Assembly: GCA_022340485.1 (NCBI GenBank)
Contig: JAJDNX010000085.1
Span: forward strand, 1 to 32,804
Direction: 5' to 3'
From: Gammaproteobacteria bacterium
GTDB taxonomy: Bacteria; Pseudomonadota; Gammaproteobacteria; UBA9214
DNA: 32,804 bases
Numbering within the stretch: position 1 is the stretch's first letter; each line of letters starts with the position of its first letter. The notes under the pieces are model-generated. The model was given only the letters and a program-made list of their open reading frames with translations. It was not told the origin of the DNA and searched no databases. Shown here piece after piece: positions 19,923 through 28,231 of this stretch. The translations under genes and the position numbers were made by a program.

Positions 19923-21053
19923 ATGAGCGAACCGGCCAACACACCTGACATCAACACCCTGCTGTCTGCGATACGCAACCTGGTTGGCGAGGTACACCCG
20001 CATTGGAAGAACCTGCATTTTACCCCCGACACACACCTGGAAAAGGAACTGGGTCTGGATAGCATGGCGCGCGTGGAACTCTGCACGCGGCTTGAAACTT
20101 CCCTGGGTATGACGCTGGATGCAACCGCCGTTGCCAGTGCAACCACACCAAACAATCTCCTCCAGGTCATCCTGGATCGCCTCGCTGGCGCTAAGAATGG
20201 CTCACCTGACAGTTTTGACGCGAACCCGGAAAACAGCGATGACAGCAACTTGCTAATGGGTTCTTTCGGGCAGACCGAGGTAGCCGGTGACAGCAAGTCA
20301 CATCACAGTCTTGGCGAATGGCTCTACGCGATCTATGGCTGGACGATCCTGATTGTACTGGGACTACTTGCCTGGATATTTGTGGTACTGGCACCCTTTG
20401 AAAGCTGGCGTCGCAAACTGGCCCACATCAGCGCACGGCTATTTTTTTTACTGACCTTTACACCATTCCGGGTGACCGGCCACGAACATCTGGCACCCGA
20501 TGAGACCTATATCATTGCTGCCAACCATGCCAGTTACCTCGACGGCTTTGTCATCACAGCAGCCCTGGACATTCCGATCCATTTTATCGCCAAGAGTGAA
20601 CTGGCGCGTTTATTACCCCTGCGAATGCTGCTGCAACGTTTCGGGGTCGAATTTGTTGACCGGCTGAATGGCCGAAAGGGCGCCAGCGACGTACGCCGCA
20701 TCACCCTGAAAGCGCAAGGTGGGCAGACCATCGTGTTTTTCCCGGAAGGAACCTTTACAACCTTCCCCGGATTACAGCCCTTTCGCATGGGCGCCTTTGT
20801 CACCGCGGTACGCGCCGACATACCGCTGGTCCCGGTAGCCATCAGTGGCGCACGCAGCATCGTACGCGGCTCGAACTGGTTCCCGCACCACGGTCGCATA
20901 GCGGTCACGATTCGTCCACCGATTGTCCCGTCCGGTGAAGGCTGGCAAGTTGCACTGGACTTGCGTGACGCTGCACGTGCCGAGATCGCGCGCTATTGTG
21001 GCGAACCCGACCTGGTTGAAGGCGATTATAATAAGCCCACTGACATCACCTGA
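19923..21053 (+). CDS. Acyl carrier domain fused to PlsC-type acyltransferase
   Basis: The 376-residue product joins two lipid modules. Residues 10-85 are an acyl carrier domain with the 4'-phosphopantetheine site at Ser47 (GLDSMARVEL). A linker rich in Asp, Asn and Ser follows, then a transmembrane helix (WTILIVLGLLAWIFVVLAPF, near residues 140-160) and a lysophospholipid acyltransferase domain with NHASYLDG near 201 (catalytic HX4D) and FFPEGTFT near 272. The likely reaction is acyl transfer from a tethered thioester to a lysolipid or other acceptor at the inner membrane. Larger Aas-like proteins also carry an acyl-ACP synthetase domain; none is present here. The gene diverges from xerD. 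ATG 19923 lacks a clear ribosome binding site. Confidence 0.85.
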   Translation: MSEPANTPDINTLLSAIRNLVGEVHPHWKNLHFTPDTHLEKELGLDSMARVELCTRLETSLGMTLDATAVASATTPNNLLQVILDRLAGAKNGSPDSFDANPENSDDSNLLMGSFGQTEVAGDSKSHHSLGEWLYAIYGWTILIVLGLLAWIFVVLAPFESWRRKLAHISARLFFLLTFTPFRVTGHEHLAPDETYIIAANHASYLDGFVITAALDIPIHFIAKSELARLLPLRMLLQRFGVEFVDRLNGRKGASDVRRITLKAQGGQTIVFFPEGTFTTFPGLQPFRMGAFVTAVRADIPLVPVAISGARSIVRGSNWFPHHGRIAVTIRPPIVPSGEGWQVALDLRDAARAEIARYCGEPDLVEGDYNKPTDIT

Positions 21054-21171
21054 TGCTGCGGTCATGGCCCTGTCTTCTGCTCCCGGCAATTCGGGTGCAT
21101 TAACGGCTACGCTGTCTCGCGCAACCACAACGGAAACCATGATTATCTGACCCAACAGACTGTGAGGACTT

Positions 21172-21447
21172 ATGGCAGACACAGAATATGATGCCGCACT
21201 TATCCAGGTGCTGGCCGAACGACTGGAAAAAATAAGACTCCCGGTGGCCCTTGAGCTCAAGGAGAAGGTTGACCGGGGTGATCCGCTCAACGACCTGGAC
21301 ATCAGCTTTCTCGAGGAAGTATTTGAGGATGCCGGGAAAATAAAGCCGCTGCTTGACAGGCATCCGGAGTGGAAATCGCTGGCGGCGAAAATGGTAAGTC
21401 TCTATTACGAGATTACCACCAAGGCACTCGAAAACGAGAAGAAATAA
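21172..21447 (+). CDS. Small uncharacterised acidic protein
   Basis: I do not recognise this 91-residue protein. It begins with a good ribosome binding site (GTGAGGACTT before ATG), and it is predicted to be soluble, acidic and almost entirely helical, without cysteines, signal peptide or membrane segments. Recognisable stretches are LAERLEKIRLPVALELKEKVDRG, DISFLEEVFEDAG and a charged C terminus ENEKK. It lies 118 bases after the ACP-acyltransferase gene on the same strand and ends just before a terminator-like hairpin, so it may be cotranscribed with that gene. The coding pattern, start signal and position support a real gene, but no function can be assigned. Confidence 0.75.
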   Translation: MADTEYDAALIQVLAERLEKIRLPVALELKEKVDRGDPLNDLDISFLEEVFEDAGKIKPLLDRHPEWKSLAAKMVSLYYEITTKALENEKK

Positions 21448-21465
21448 AGGGAACTCGCTGTTCCC
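21440..21465 (-). terminator. Intrinsic terminator for the thioredoxin-SIMPL pair
   Basis: GGGAAC (21449-21454), loop TCGCT, GTTCCC (21460-21465) is a perfect hairpin. On the minus strand it is followed by TTTATTTCTT, a good U-tract, so it should stop transcription coming from the SIMPL gene. It overlaps the stop codon region of the convergent small gene; on the plus strand there is no U-tract. Confidence 0.65.
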
Positions 21466-21491
21466 GGTAGCCGCCCGGGGGATGCAGATAC

Positions 21492-22184
21492 TCAGGGGAT
21501 TTGCAATTCGATGGTACCGCTTACCGTGACCTGCACGTCACTTTCTCCTCCTTCGACCGCAACCGCATCGTTCGCCTCCATGGCCATGGTGGACACTCTT
21601 GTCTGGTAGATGACAGGCGGTCGCTGTGACGAGGTGTCGACGCGAATATCCACGATGCGATAGCCCTTGGCGTTGAGATTATCGCCGACAATGCGGGCAC
21701 GCAGCTTAAAAGCATTCAGGGCGGCATCGATGAGGCGATTTTCAACAGCCGCGCGTTGTGCATCGGACACTGAAAAACTCATTGACTTGATTTTCAGTTT
21801 TTCCTGCAGTTCAGCAGTCAGCTGGCTGAGTAGTTTGGTATCCCGACTCTCCAGTATCAGGTCCTGCTGGCCACGCCAGGCGCTGGTAACTTCCTTGCGG
21901 ATCACCGGCCAGGTCTGGTAGCCGCCGGTGCTGACCTTGACAGCACTGTGTTGCCTTGCCTTTGCGAGCGCCCACTCCATGTCCCTGTTAATGCGCTCCG
22001 CCAACCTTGAGGAATCCTGCATCTCTGCATAGGTATTGAGTGTCACGTGCATCGTGTCATTACTGACCGATTCGCTCTGCTGGGCCTGCAAACGTACCTG
22101 GTTATAGCGCAGCGGTTCTCCGTCTGCTCGCACAATGCCCGCAAGCGCCAGTGCACCGGCCAAAATCCAGGCAAGATGCCTCAC
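21492..22184 (-). CDS. SIMPL-domain (DUF541) periplasmic protein
   Basis: The 230-residue product has a Sec signal peptide (MRHLAWILAGALALAGIVRA, cleaved before DG) and a SIMPL/DUF541 domain, seen in the pattern of LAERINRDMEWALAKARQ, VSTGGYQTWPV and the C-terminal beta strand DVQVTVSGTIELQI. Family members are periplasmic or outer-surface proteins forming oligomers; E. coli YggE is linked to oxidative stress, but the molecular role is not settled. It starts with GTG, overlapping the thioredoxin stop by four bases (GTGA), which indicates translational coupling. It is followed by an intrinsic terminator, so it is the last gene of its operon. Confidence 0.9.
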   Translation of the reverse strand: MRHLAWILAGALALAGIVRADGEPLRYNQVRLQAQQSESVSNDTMHVTLNTYAEMQDSSRLAERINRDMEWALAKARQHSAVKVSTGGYQTWPVIRKEVTSAWRGQQDLILESRDTKLLSQLTAELQEKLKIKSMSFSVSDAQRAAVENRLIDAALNAFKLRARIVGDNLNAKGYRIVDIRVDTSSQRPPVIYQTRVSTMAMEANDAVAVEGGESDVQVTVSGTIELQIP

Positions 22185-22561
22185 GCAGAGCCCTCCTGCT
22201 GTTCCTCATGCTCGGCGATTTGTCTGCGCACCTCGTCCATATCCAGCTCCACGACCTTTTCGATGACCGTTTGCAGACTTGCCGGCGGCAGTGCTCCGGG
22301 TTGCGAGAACACGATAATCTGTTCCCTGAACACCATCAGCGTCGGTATGGAGCGAATCTGGAACTGGGCCGCAAGCTGTTGCTGCTCTTCCGTATTCACT
22401 TTCGCAAATACAGCATCCGGATGTGACTCCGACATGGATTCAAAGACGGGGGCAAACTGACGGCATGGCCCGCACCAGGGCGCCCAGAAATCGACCAGCA
22501 CAATGTCATTCTGCTTGATCGTGCTGATAAAGTCATCGTGGGTGAGATTCACTGTAGCCAT
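22181..22561 (-). CDS. Thioredoxin with C-terminal acidic tail
   Basis: The 126-residue product is a cytoplasmic thioredoxin fold with active site WCGPC (Cys30, Cys33), the FWAPWCGPC context and cis-proline in RSIPTLMVF. Its length exceeds E. coli TrxA by about 17 residues, because of a C-terminal helix rich in Glu and Arg (DMDEVRRQIAEHEEQQEG). It is probably a disulfide reductant rather than the main housekeeping TrxA. The ATG at 22561 has AAGGA upstream and a good promoter 35 bases before it. The SIMPL gene overlaps its stop codon, so the two are expressed together. I leave the symbol empty because the paralogue identity cannot be decided here. Confidence 0.92.
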   Translation of the reverse strand: MATVNLTHDDFISTIKQNDIVLVDFWAPWCGPCRQFAPVFESMSESHPDAVFAKVNTEEQQQLAAQFQIRSIPTLMVFREQIIVFSQPGALPPASLQTVIEKVVELDMDEVRRQIAEHEEQQEGSA

Positions 22562-22595
22562 GGCCGGATCCGTCCTTGCAGAAAAGAAGGATCCG

Positions 22596-22625
22596 ATTAT
22601 ACAGGCTATGAAATGGGTATGACGA
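22596..22625 (-). promoter_or_regulatory. Sigma-70 promoter for thioredoxin-SIMPL
   Basis: On the minus strand TCGTCA (22620-22625) is followed by an 18-base spacer and a perfect TATAAT (22596-22601). The predicted transcription start lies about 25-30 bases before the thioredoxin ATG. This is the best-looking promoter in the window. Confidence 0.6.
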
Positions 22626-22680
22626 GTGCTGCCCGGTGGGGCGTGGTTGCCGGGGCTGCGGCTGGATTACCGGCAGGGCG

Positions 22681-24225
22681 TCAGGTATCGGTACTGCGAC
22701 GACGCGGGACACCACCCTCAGCATCACTCTGGTAGGTGATATCCAGTTCAATGCGGTTGCGGCCAAGATGCTTTGCCCGGTACAGCGCCTTGTCGGCGCG
22801 TTCTATGAATGCACTGGCAGATTCACCCGGCTTGTAGAGTGACACACCGGCGGAAAAGGTCGGCACCTTGGAGACCGTGCCATTGACTTGCCAGCGTGTT
22901 TCGCTGGCACGCCGCCTGACCTTGTTGAGCGCACGTACCGCACCGTCAGAGTCGGTATTCGGCAACAGCACGGCAAATTCTTCACCACCGTAGCGGGCCA
23001 CCATGTCATGGTGACGGAAGATGGAGAGAATATTCTTCGAATACACTCTCAGCACCTCATCGCCGGCCGCATGACCTAGTTCATCATTAACCGCCTTGAA
23101 GTGGTCGAGATCCATAAGGATGAATGACAATGGGAAACCATAACGCTGTACACGCGCGACTTCATCCTCCATTCTCCGCATAAAGGCACGGCGATTTGGC
23201 AGTCCGGTTAATTCGTCTGTCAGGCTGAGCAGGCGCACACGTGTCAGCTCGTCAGTCAGTTCGCGACTATCCGACTCGATCAGTTGCAGGTAGTGATGGG
23301 TGCTATCGAGCTTGTCCGCCAGTTCATTGTGTCCCTTCATGAGTTTTTCGACTTCACGAATCAGCGTCCAGCGCAGATTTTCTATCTCGGTAAGCTCCTC
23401 TGCCTGCCGCAGCTCGGCTAGGGCCACCTCAAGGATGACGCCAAATTCTTCATTCTGGGTAATGGTCTCAAGGACCTGTTGACCGAGGGTGGCCTGCAAA
23501 TTCTGAATATCCTCACGGCGGGCCTCCAATTCACTGCGGTCGATTGCGTTGAGGTCCTGCCCGGCCGGAATTTCCTCATCCGGATATACATCCTCTTCTT
23601 CCGGCTCGATTTTGTCTTCCGGTTCCTCGCCATAATCTACTTCCGTCCTGTCGTAATGACGCGGAACGGCAGCTGCCGCGGACACCTCGCCAGTAGCGTC
23701 ATCGACGCCGAACGATTCAACCTCCTCGAGGCGCTGCGGGGCCTCGGGCAGCGTATCAATACCGAAGGCCGCCAGTAGTGGACTGACCGCCTCCACCAGC
23801 AAGGAAGGTTCCAGTGCAGTTGAACTGCGGATCTGTTCCCCGCACTGTTCGATGAACGCACCGAGCGTGTCCAGCTCGGTGGAGGTAAGTGGTGGCTGTA
23901 GACGGGCCTGTAGCAGCTTGATTTGTACGTAGCCGGGTGAACCGGGGGTCTGGTGGGCATTGAATGCTTCCAGCAGCACATTCACGAACCCCGAATAAGC
24001 CAGTTCGGATCGCAGGTGGTTCGCAGCAACGTCCCCAAGCATGCCTTCGGCCTGCCGGTAAATGAGACTACCGGCAGGTGTAGCACGCAGGGAGTCGATC
24101 AGATAAAGCAGCTTGCGTACACCACCTGGATCGATCTCCTCCGGTCTGTTTGTACCCGCAACCATAAAGACTCCTGCACATCCGTGGGGGCTCTGGGCAG
24201 GATACATCGGATCCTGCTCATCCAT
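22681..24225 (-). CDS. Diguanylate cyclase with uncharacterised N-terminal region
   Basis: The C-terminal GGDEF domain (residues 330-495) should make cyclic di-GMP from two GTP, which controls biofilm and motility. It has SLTDELTGLPNRRAF, the catalytic GGEEF (413-417) and, five residues before it, RHHD (404-407), an intact product-inhibition I-site. No EAL domain is present. Residues 1-190 are helical and match no sensor domain I know; 195-216 is a very acidic linker; 225-330 looks like a coiled coil, a usual dimerisation signal helix. No transmembrane segment or signal peptide is seen, so it is cytoplasmic. ATG 24225 follows AGGTGTGGC. It is 230 bases after adk and separated from it by a terminator. 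Confidence 0.93.
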   Translation of the reverse strand: MDEQDPMYPAQSPHGCAGVFMVAGTNRPEEIDPGGVRKLLYLIDSLRATPAGSLIYRQAEGMLGDVAANHLRSELAYSGFVNVLLEAFNAHQTPGSPGYVQIKLLQARLQPPLTSTELDTLGAFIEQCGEQIRSSTALEPSLLVEAVSPLLAAFGIDTLPEAPQRLEEVESFGVDDATGEVSAAAAVPRHYDRTEVDYGEEPEDKIEPEEEDVYPDEEIPAGQDLNAIDRSELEARREDIQNLQATLGQQVLETITQNEEFGVILEVALAELRQAEELTEIENLRWTLIREVEKLMKGHNELADKLDSTHHYLQLIESDSRELTDELTRVRLLSLTDELTGLPNRRAFMRRMEDEVARVQRYGFPLSFILMDLDHFKAVNDELGHAAGDEVLRVYSKNILSIFRHHDMVARYGGEEFAVLLPNTDSDGAVRALNKVRRRASETRWQVNGTVSKVPTFSAGVSLYKPGESASAFIERADKALYRAKHLGRNRIELDITYQSDAEGGVPRRRSTDT

Positions 24226-24240
24226 GCCACACCTGTTATT

Positions 24241-24254
24241 ATGTAAAATTACAT
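24241..24254. promoter_or_regulatory. Palindrome ATGTAA-AA-TTACAT before the cyclase gene
   Basis: A perfect 6-2-6 inverted repeat lies 16 bases upstream of the diguanylate cyclase start, within likely promoter DNA. A further ATGTAA half-site is at 24284-24289. It could be an operator; no regulator can be named. Confidence 0.4.
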
Positions 24255-24304
24255 AGAGATAACAGCCAGTTAACCTGGGAGCATGTAACGCTGACCAGCA
24301 CCAA

Positions 24305-24326
24305 CAACGTCACATAATTGACGTTG
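24305..24326. promoter_or_regulatory. Inverted repeat CAACGTCA-N6-TGACGTTG
   Basis: A perfect eight-base inverted repeat with a six-base AT-rich spacer (CATAAT) lies about 80 bases before the cyclase start, between it and the adk terminator. The form fits a dimeric transcription factor site. It lacks a U-tract and is not terminator-like. Confidence 0.45.
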
Positions 24327-24403
24327 CCAAAATTGTAGCAGGTATAGCCTTGCAGCGGGTAGTGGTACGAAAGTACTAGTGAAGAGAGTAACGAGTGGAC
24401 AGA

Positions 24404-24430
24404 TAAAGACAAGGCCGGCATACGCCGGCC
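24404..24430 (-). terminator. Intrinsic terminator of adk
   Basis: GGCCGGC (24413-24419), loop ATAC, GCCGGCC (24424-24430) is a perfect GC-rich hairpin. On the minus strand it is followed by TTGTCTTTATCT. It starts 26 bases after the adk stop codon. Confidence 0.8.
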
Positions 24431-24455
24431 CTTTCATCAGAAAGCCGCGATAAAG

Positions 24456-25172
<717 letters not shown>

Positions 25173-25348
25173 TCAAATAGCCAGACAGCTGTATATATGG
25201 GGGGATGGAGTGGATTTATGAATATCCCTTACCAAACGGGTTAATGCGCCTGCAGAATATGTGCTGCATGACGTGGCTTTCAAATACCGGCACGGCCTTG
25301 GACCCGATCCGAACAGAATTAACTCATCGGCAGCACGAGCGGTTAGAA

Positions 25349-25377
25349 TTGACTTCACCATTAACCTGCGTTATCCG
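25349..25377 (+). promoter_or_regulatory. Candidate promoter for the metal efflux gene
   Basis: TTGACT (25349-25354) matches the -35 consensus in five of six bases and is followed, after 17 bases, by TATCCG, a poor -10. It is 27 bases before the dmeF start. Elsewhere in the 291-base gap from 25113 to 25403 I see no gene. Confidence 0.3.
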
Positions 25378-25403
25378 GCTTGCGGGCCTGAAACAAAAAC
25401 GAA

Positions 25404-26354
25404 ATGCACACTAAAACTACCGATCAGTGGCAACATGATCATATCTTCGGCCAGGACAAGGTCAGGCCCGGTGAACGGCGTACCCTTTGGGTGATTGTCA
25501 TCACCGCGACCATGATGGTCGTCGAGATCACAACCGGTCTTGCCTATGGCTCCATGGCGTTGCTTGCCGACGGCTTGCATATGGGCTCGCACACAGCGGC
25601 CCTTGGTATCACAACAATCGCCTATGTCTACACACGCCGCTGCGCTGCCGATTCGCGTTTCTGTTTTGGAACCGGCAAGGTCAATGCCTTCGCTGGCTAC
25701 ACGAGTGCCGTATTGCTCGCCCTGTTCGCCCTGCTGATGGCCGGTGAAAGTGTCCATCGACTCTTCAACCCCGTTGACATTGCCTTCAATCAAGCCATTG
25801 CAGTTGCCGTTCTGGGCCTGATCGTAAATGGCGCAAGCATGCTCATGCTGGGCGGACAGGATCACGACCATGACCACACGCACGAACAGGAACACACAGA
25901 TTCACATCACCACGGTCACGGGCACACAGATCACAATCTCAGGGCAGCCTACCTTCACGTCCTGGCCGATGCACTGACCTCGCTACTGGCCATTTTTGCC
26001 CTGCTCACGGGAAAGTTCCTGGGCATGAACTGGATGGACCCGGTGATGGGCATCGTGGGTGCCATGCTGGTGGCACGCTGGTCACTGGGACTGATTCGCG
26101 ATACCAGCGGTATTCTGCTCGACCATCAGGCCCCTGCTGCCATACTGGAGCAAGCCCGTACCGCCATCGAAAGCGTCGATGACAACCGCGTCACTGATCT
26201 GCATATCTGGTCCATAGGGCCAGGCATCTATTCAGCCACGCTCACGGTGGTGAGCAACAATCCAAGGTCGCCGGGGCACTACAAAAACCTCATCCCCGGG
26301 AAACTTGGCATTGCTCACACCGTTGTCGAAGTCCATCAGTGCAGCACTGACTGA
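25404..26354 (+). CDS. dmeF: Cation diffusion facilitator, DmeF type (Co/Ni efflux)
   Basis: This is an inner-membrane CDF proton antiporter. The 316-residue protein opens with the DHIFGQDKVRPGERRTLWV signature of DmeF, which exports Co(II) and Ni(II), and has about six membrane helices. The metal site uses the HxxxD/DxxxD pattern in TM2 (LLADGLHMGSH) and TM5 (HVLADALTS). A histidine-rich loop lies between TM4 and TM5 (near residues 153-178, with DHDHDHTH and HHHGHGH), and a C-terminal cytoplasmic domain ends HTVVEVHQC. No RcnR/CsoR-like repressor gene is adjacent, unlike the dmeRF pairs of rhizobia. ATG 25404 has no clear ribosome binding site. It lies 63 bases before the GNAT-nitrilase gene. 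Confidence 0.92.
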   Translation: MHTKTTDQWQHDHIFGQDKVRPGERRTLWVIVITATMMVVEITTGLAYGSMALLADGLHMGSHTAALGITTIAYVYTRRCAADSRFCFGTGKVNAFAGYTSAVLLALFALLMAGESVHRLFNPVDIAFNQAIAVAVLGLIVNGASMLMLGGQDHDHDHTHEQEHTDSHHHGHGHTDHNLRAAYLHVLADALTSLLAIFALLTGKFLGMNWMDPVMGIVGAMLVARWSLGLIRDTSGILLDHQAPAAILEQARTAIESVDDNRVTDLHIWSIGPGIYSATLTVVSNNPRSPGHYKNLIPGKLGIAHTVVEVHQCSTD

Positions 26355-26417
26355 TGTTGCTTCGGACAGACCGACCCCGGCAGACAAAACTGATATAACA
26401 CGACCAGGAGAAACGTC

Positions 26418-28001
26418 ATGGCCGAAGATCAAACACCCAGCGATCTAGAAAACCCGCATAGCCGCCTGCGGGTACGCAATGCCGCCCTGCATGATATCCC
26501 GTCGATTGCAGCCCTGAGCGCACGTTGCTACGCTGGCAGTGGTATGCCTGGTTATTCAGAGGGACTGCTCAGAGGGCAGATCAACAACTACCCTGAAGGC
26601 CAGTTCGTCGCGGTGGTTGATGATCATGTTGTCGGCTACTGCGCCACCTTTCGCGTGAGTGAGGCGGTTGGTCTGCAGCCGCACAGCTGGGCCGGGATAA
26701 CTGGCAACGGATATGCCTCGCACCATGACCCTGAGGGCGACTGGCTCTACGGCATGGAGGTTTGCGTCGACCCGGATTACCGCGGCTACCGTATCGGCCA
26801 GCGGATGTATAACCAGCGCAAAGCCTTGTGCCAGGCGCTCGGGCTCAAGGGTATCGTGTTTGCCGGCCGTCTGCCCACACTGGCAAGGCGGATCAAGAAA
26901 TTCAGCAGCGTGGAGGATTACGTCGAGCAAGTAATACAGAAGAAGCAGCGCGACCCGGTACTGTCCTTCCAGCTGCGCAATGGCTTCGAGATGATCGGCA
27001 TCATCCCGCACTACCTCGACCTCGACCAGCAGTCGCTGGGTTACGGTATTCACCTGGTGTGGCGCAATCCCGGGGTAATGCAGGCACAGCCCCAGAGCAA
27101 CGAGAAACGTTATGGCGGCCGCCTGCCTGATACCGTCCGTGTCGGTACCGTGCAGTACCTGCAGCGCCGGGTAAAATCTTTCAAGGAGTTCCTCTCCTTT
27201 ATCGAATATTTCGTTGATGTAGTGGCCGACTACAAGGGCGACTTCGTGGTATTCCCGGAGATGTTTGTGTTGCAGGTGTTGTCCATCGAGGACCAGGAAC
27301 TGAGTCCTGCCGAATCAATCGAGGCGCTCAGCCGACACACGCCGCACTTCAAGGAGGCCCTGCGCGACATGGCAATCCGTTACAACATCAACATCATCGG
27401 CGGCTCACACCCCACGCGCATGCCCAGTGGGCGGGTGGAGAATATCGCCTACGTATTCCTGCGCGACGGTGCAGTGTACGAGCAGCCAAAAATCCACCCG
27501 ACACCCAACGAGGTGTACTGGTGGAACATCGAGGGCGGCAGCTCGCTCAATGCCATCGAGACCGACTGCGGTCCCATCGGCGTGCTCATCTGCTACGACG
27601 CGGAGTTTCCCGAACTGGCACGACACCTCGCAGATCAGGGTGTGCAGATCCTGTTCGTGCCCTTCTGCACCGATGAGCGCCAGTCCTACCTGCGGGTCCG
27701 CTACTGCTGTCAGGCACGTGCTGTAGAAAACCAGTTCTATGTAGTCATGTCCGGTAACGTCGGTAACCTTCCCGGCGTCGCCAACATGGACATCCAGTAT
27801 GCACAGAGCGGCATTTTTACACCCTGTGACTTCCCGTTTGCGCGCGACGGTGTGGCGGCCGATACAACCCCAAACGTCGAGATGGTGGCGTTTGCCGACC
27901 TGCGCCCCGATACCCTGCAACTGGCGCGCAATAGCGGCACCGTGCAGAACCTGCGCGACCGCCGCCACGACCTGTATGGCGTGCAGTGGCGGGGCAAGTG
28001 A
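26418..28001 (+). CDS. Fusion: GNAT acetyltransferase and carbon-nitrogen hydrolase
   Basis: The 527-residue protein joins two enzymes. Residues 15-220 are a GNAT acetyltransferase, with the acetyl-CoA loop VDPDYRGYRIGQRMYNQRK and a WLYGMEVCV strand. Residues 235-527 are a nitrilase-superfamily hydrolase with catalytic Glu near 281 (VFPEMF), Lys near 358 (QPKIHPTPNE) and Cys near 393 (LICYDAEFPE). It is the common bifunctional GNAT/C-N hydrolase architecture; the substrate is unknown, and the nitrilase part may act on an amide or amidine in the same molecule that the GNAT domain acetylates. The ATG follows CAGGAGAAACGTC, a strong ribosome binding site. It is downstream of dmeF and convergent with the lipoprotein gene of the Mla-like operon. 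Confidence 0.93.
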   Translation: MAEDQTPSDLENPHSRLRVRNAALHDIPSIAALSARCYAGSGMPGYSEGLLRGQINNYPEGQFVAVVDDHVVGYCATFRVSEAVGLQPHSWAGITGNGYASHHDPEGDWLYGMEVCVDPDYRGYRIGQRMYNQRKALCQALGLKGIVFAGRLPTLARRIKKFSSVEDYVEQVIQKKQRDPVLSFQLRNGFEMIGIIPHYLDLDQQSLGYGIHLVWRNPGVMQAQPQSNEKRYGGRLPDTVRVGTVQYLQRRVKSFKEFLSFIEYFVDVVADYKGDFVVFPEMFVLQVLSIEDQELSPAESIEALSRHTPHFKEALRDMAIRYNINIIGGSHPTRMPSGRVENIAYVFLRDGAVYEQPKIHPTPNEVYWWNIEGGSSLNAIETDCGPIGVLICYDAEFPELARHLADQGVQILFVPFCTDERQSYLRVRYCCQARAVENQFYVVMSGNVGNLPGVANMDIQYAQSGIFTPCDFPFARDGVAADTTPNVEMVAFADLRPDTLQLARNSGTVQNLRDRRHDLYGVQWRGK

Positions 28002-28231
28002 CTGCCTCGACGGTGATCAGGGCCAGTCGCATGTCAGCCCCACCGGGCCAGGTAACCCGAATACCCAGGCAAGGCGCTAAGATGCCAGAAATGGTCGAGG
28101 TAGAGAATCAGTCAGGACCGGGAAAAGACCAGGGGAATTTCCAGAATAGCTGCAACTCGGTGAAAAATGCCGCTGACCACCTGCTGCAATGCCCGCCACA
28201 GAGCCGTGTAGACCCAATCCCAGATTCCAGA

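Noticed and set aside
25205..25414. 69-codon open frame upstream of dmeF
   Set aside because: No start signal or homology recognised; overlaps the dmeF start.
25880..25945. Histidine-rich CAC/GAC repeat tract as a possible nucleotide repeat or array
   Set aside because: It encodes the metal-binding loop of the DmeF-type transporter and is not a regular repeat.
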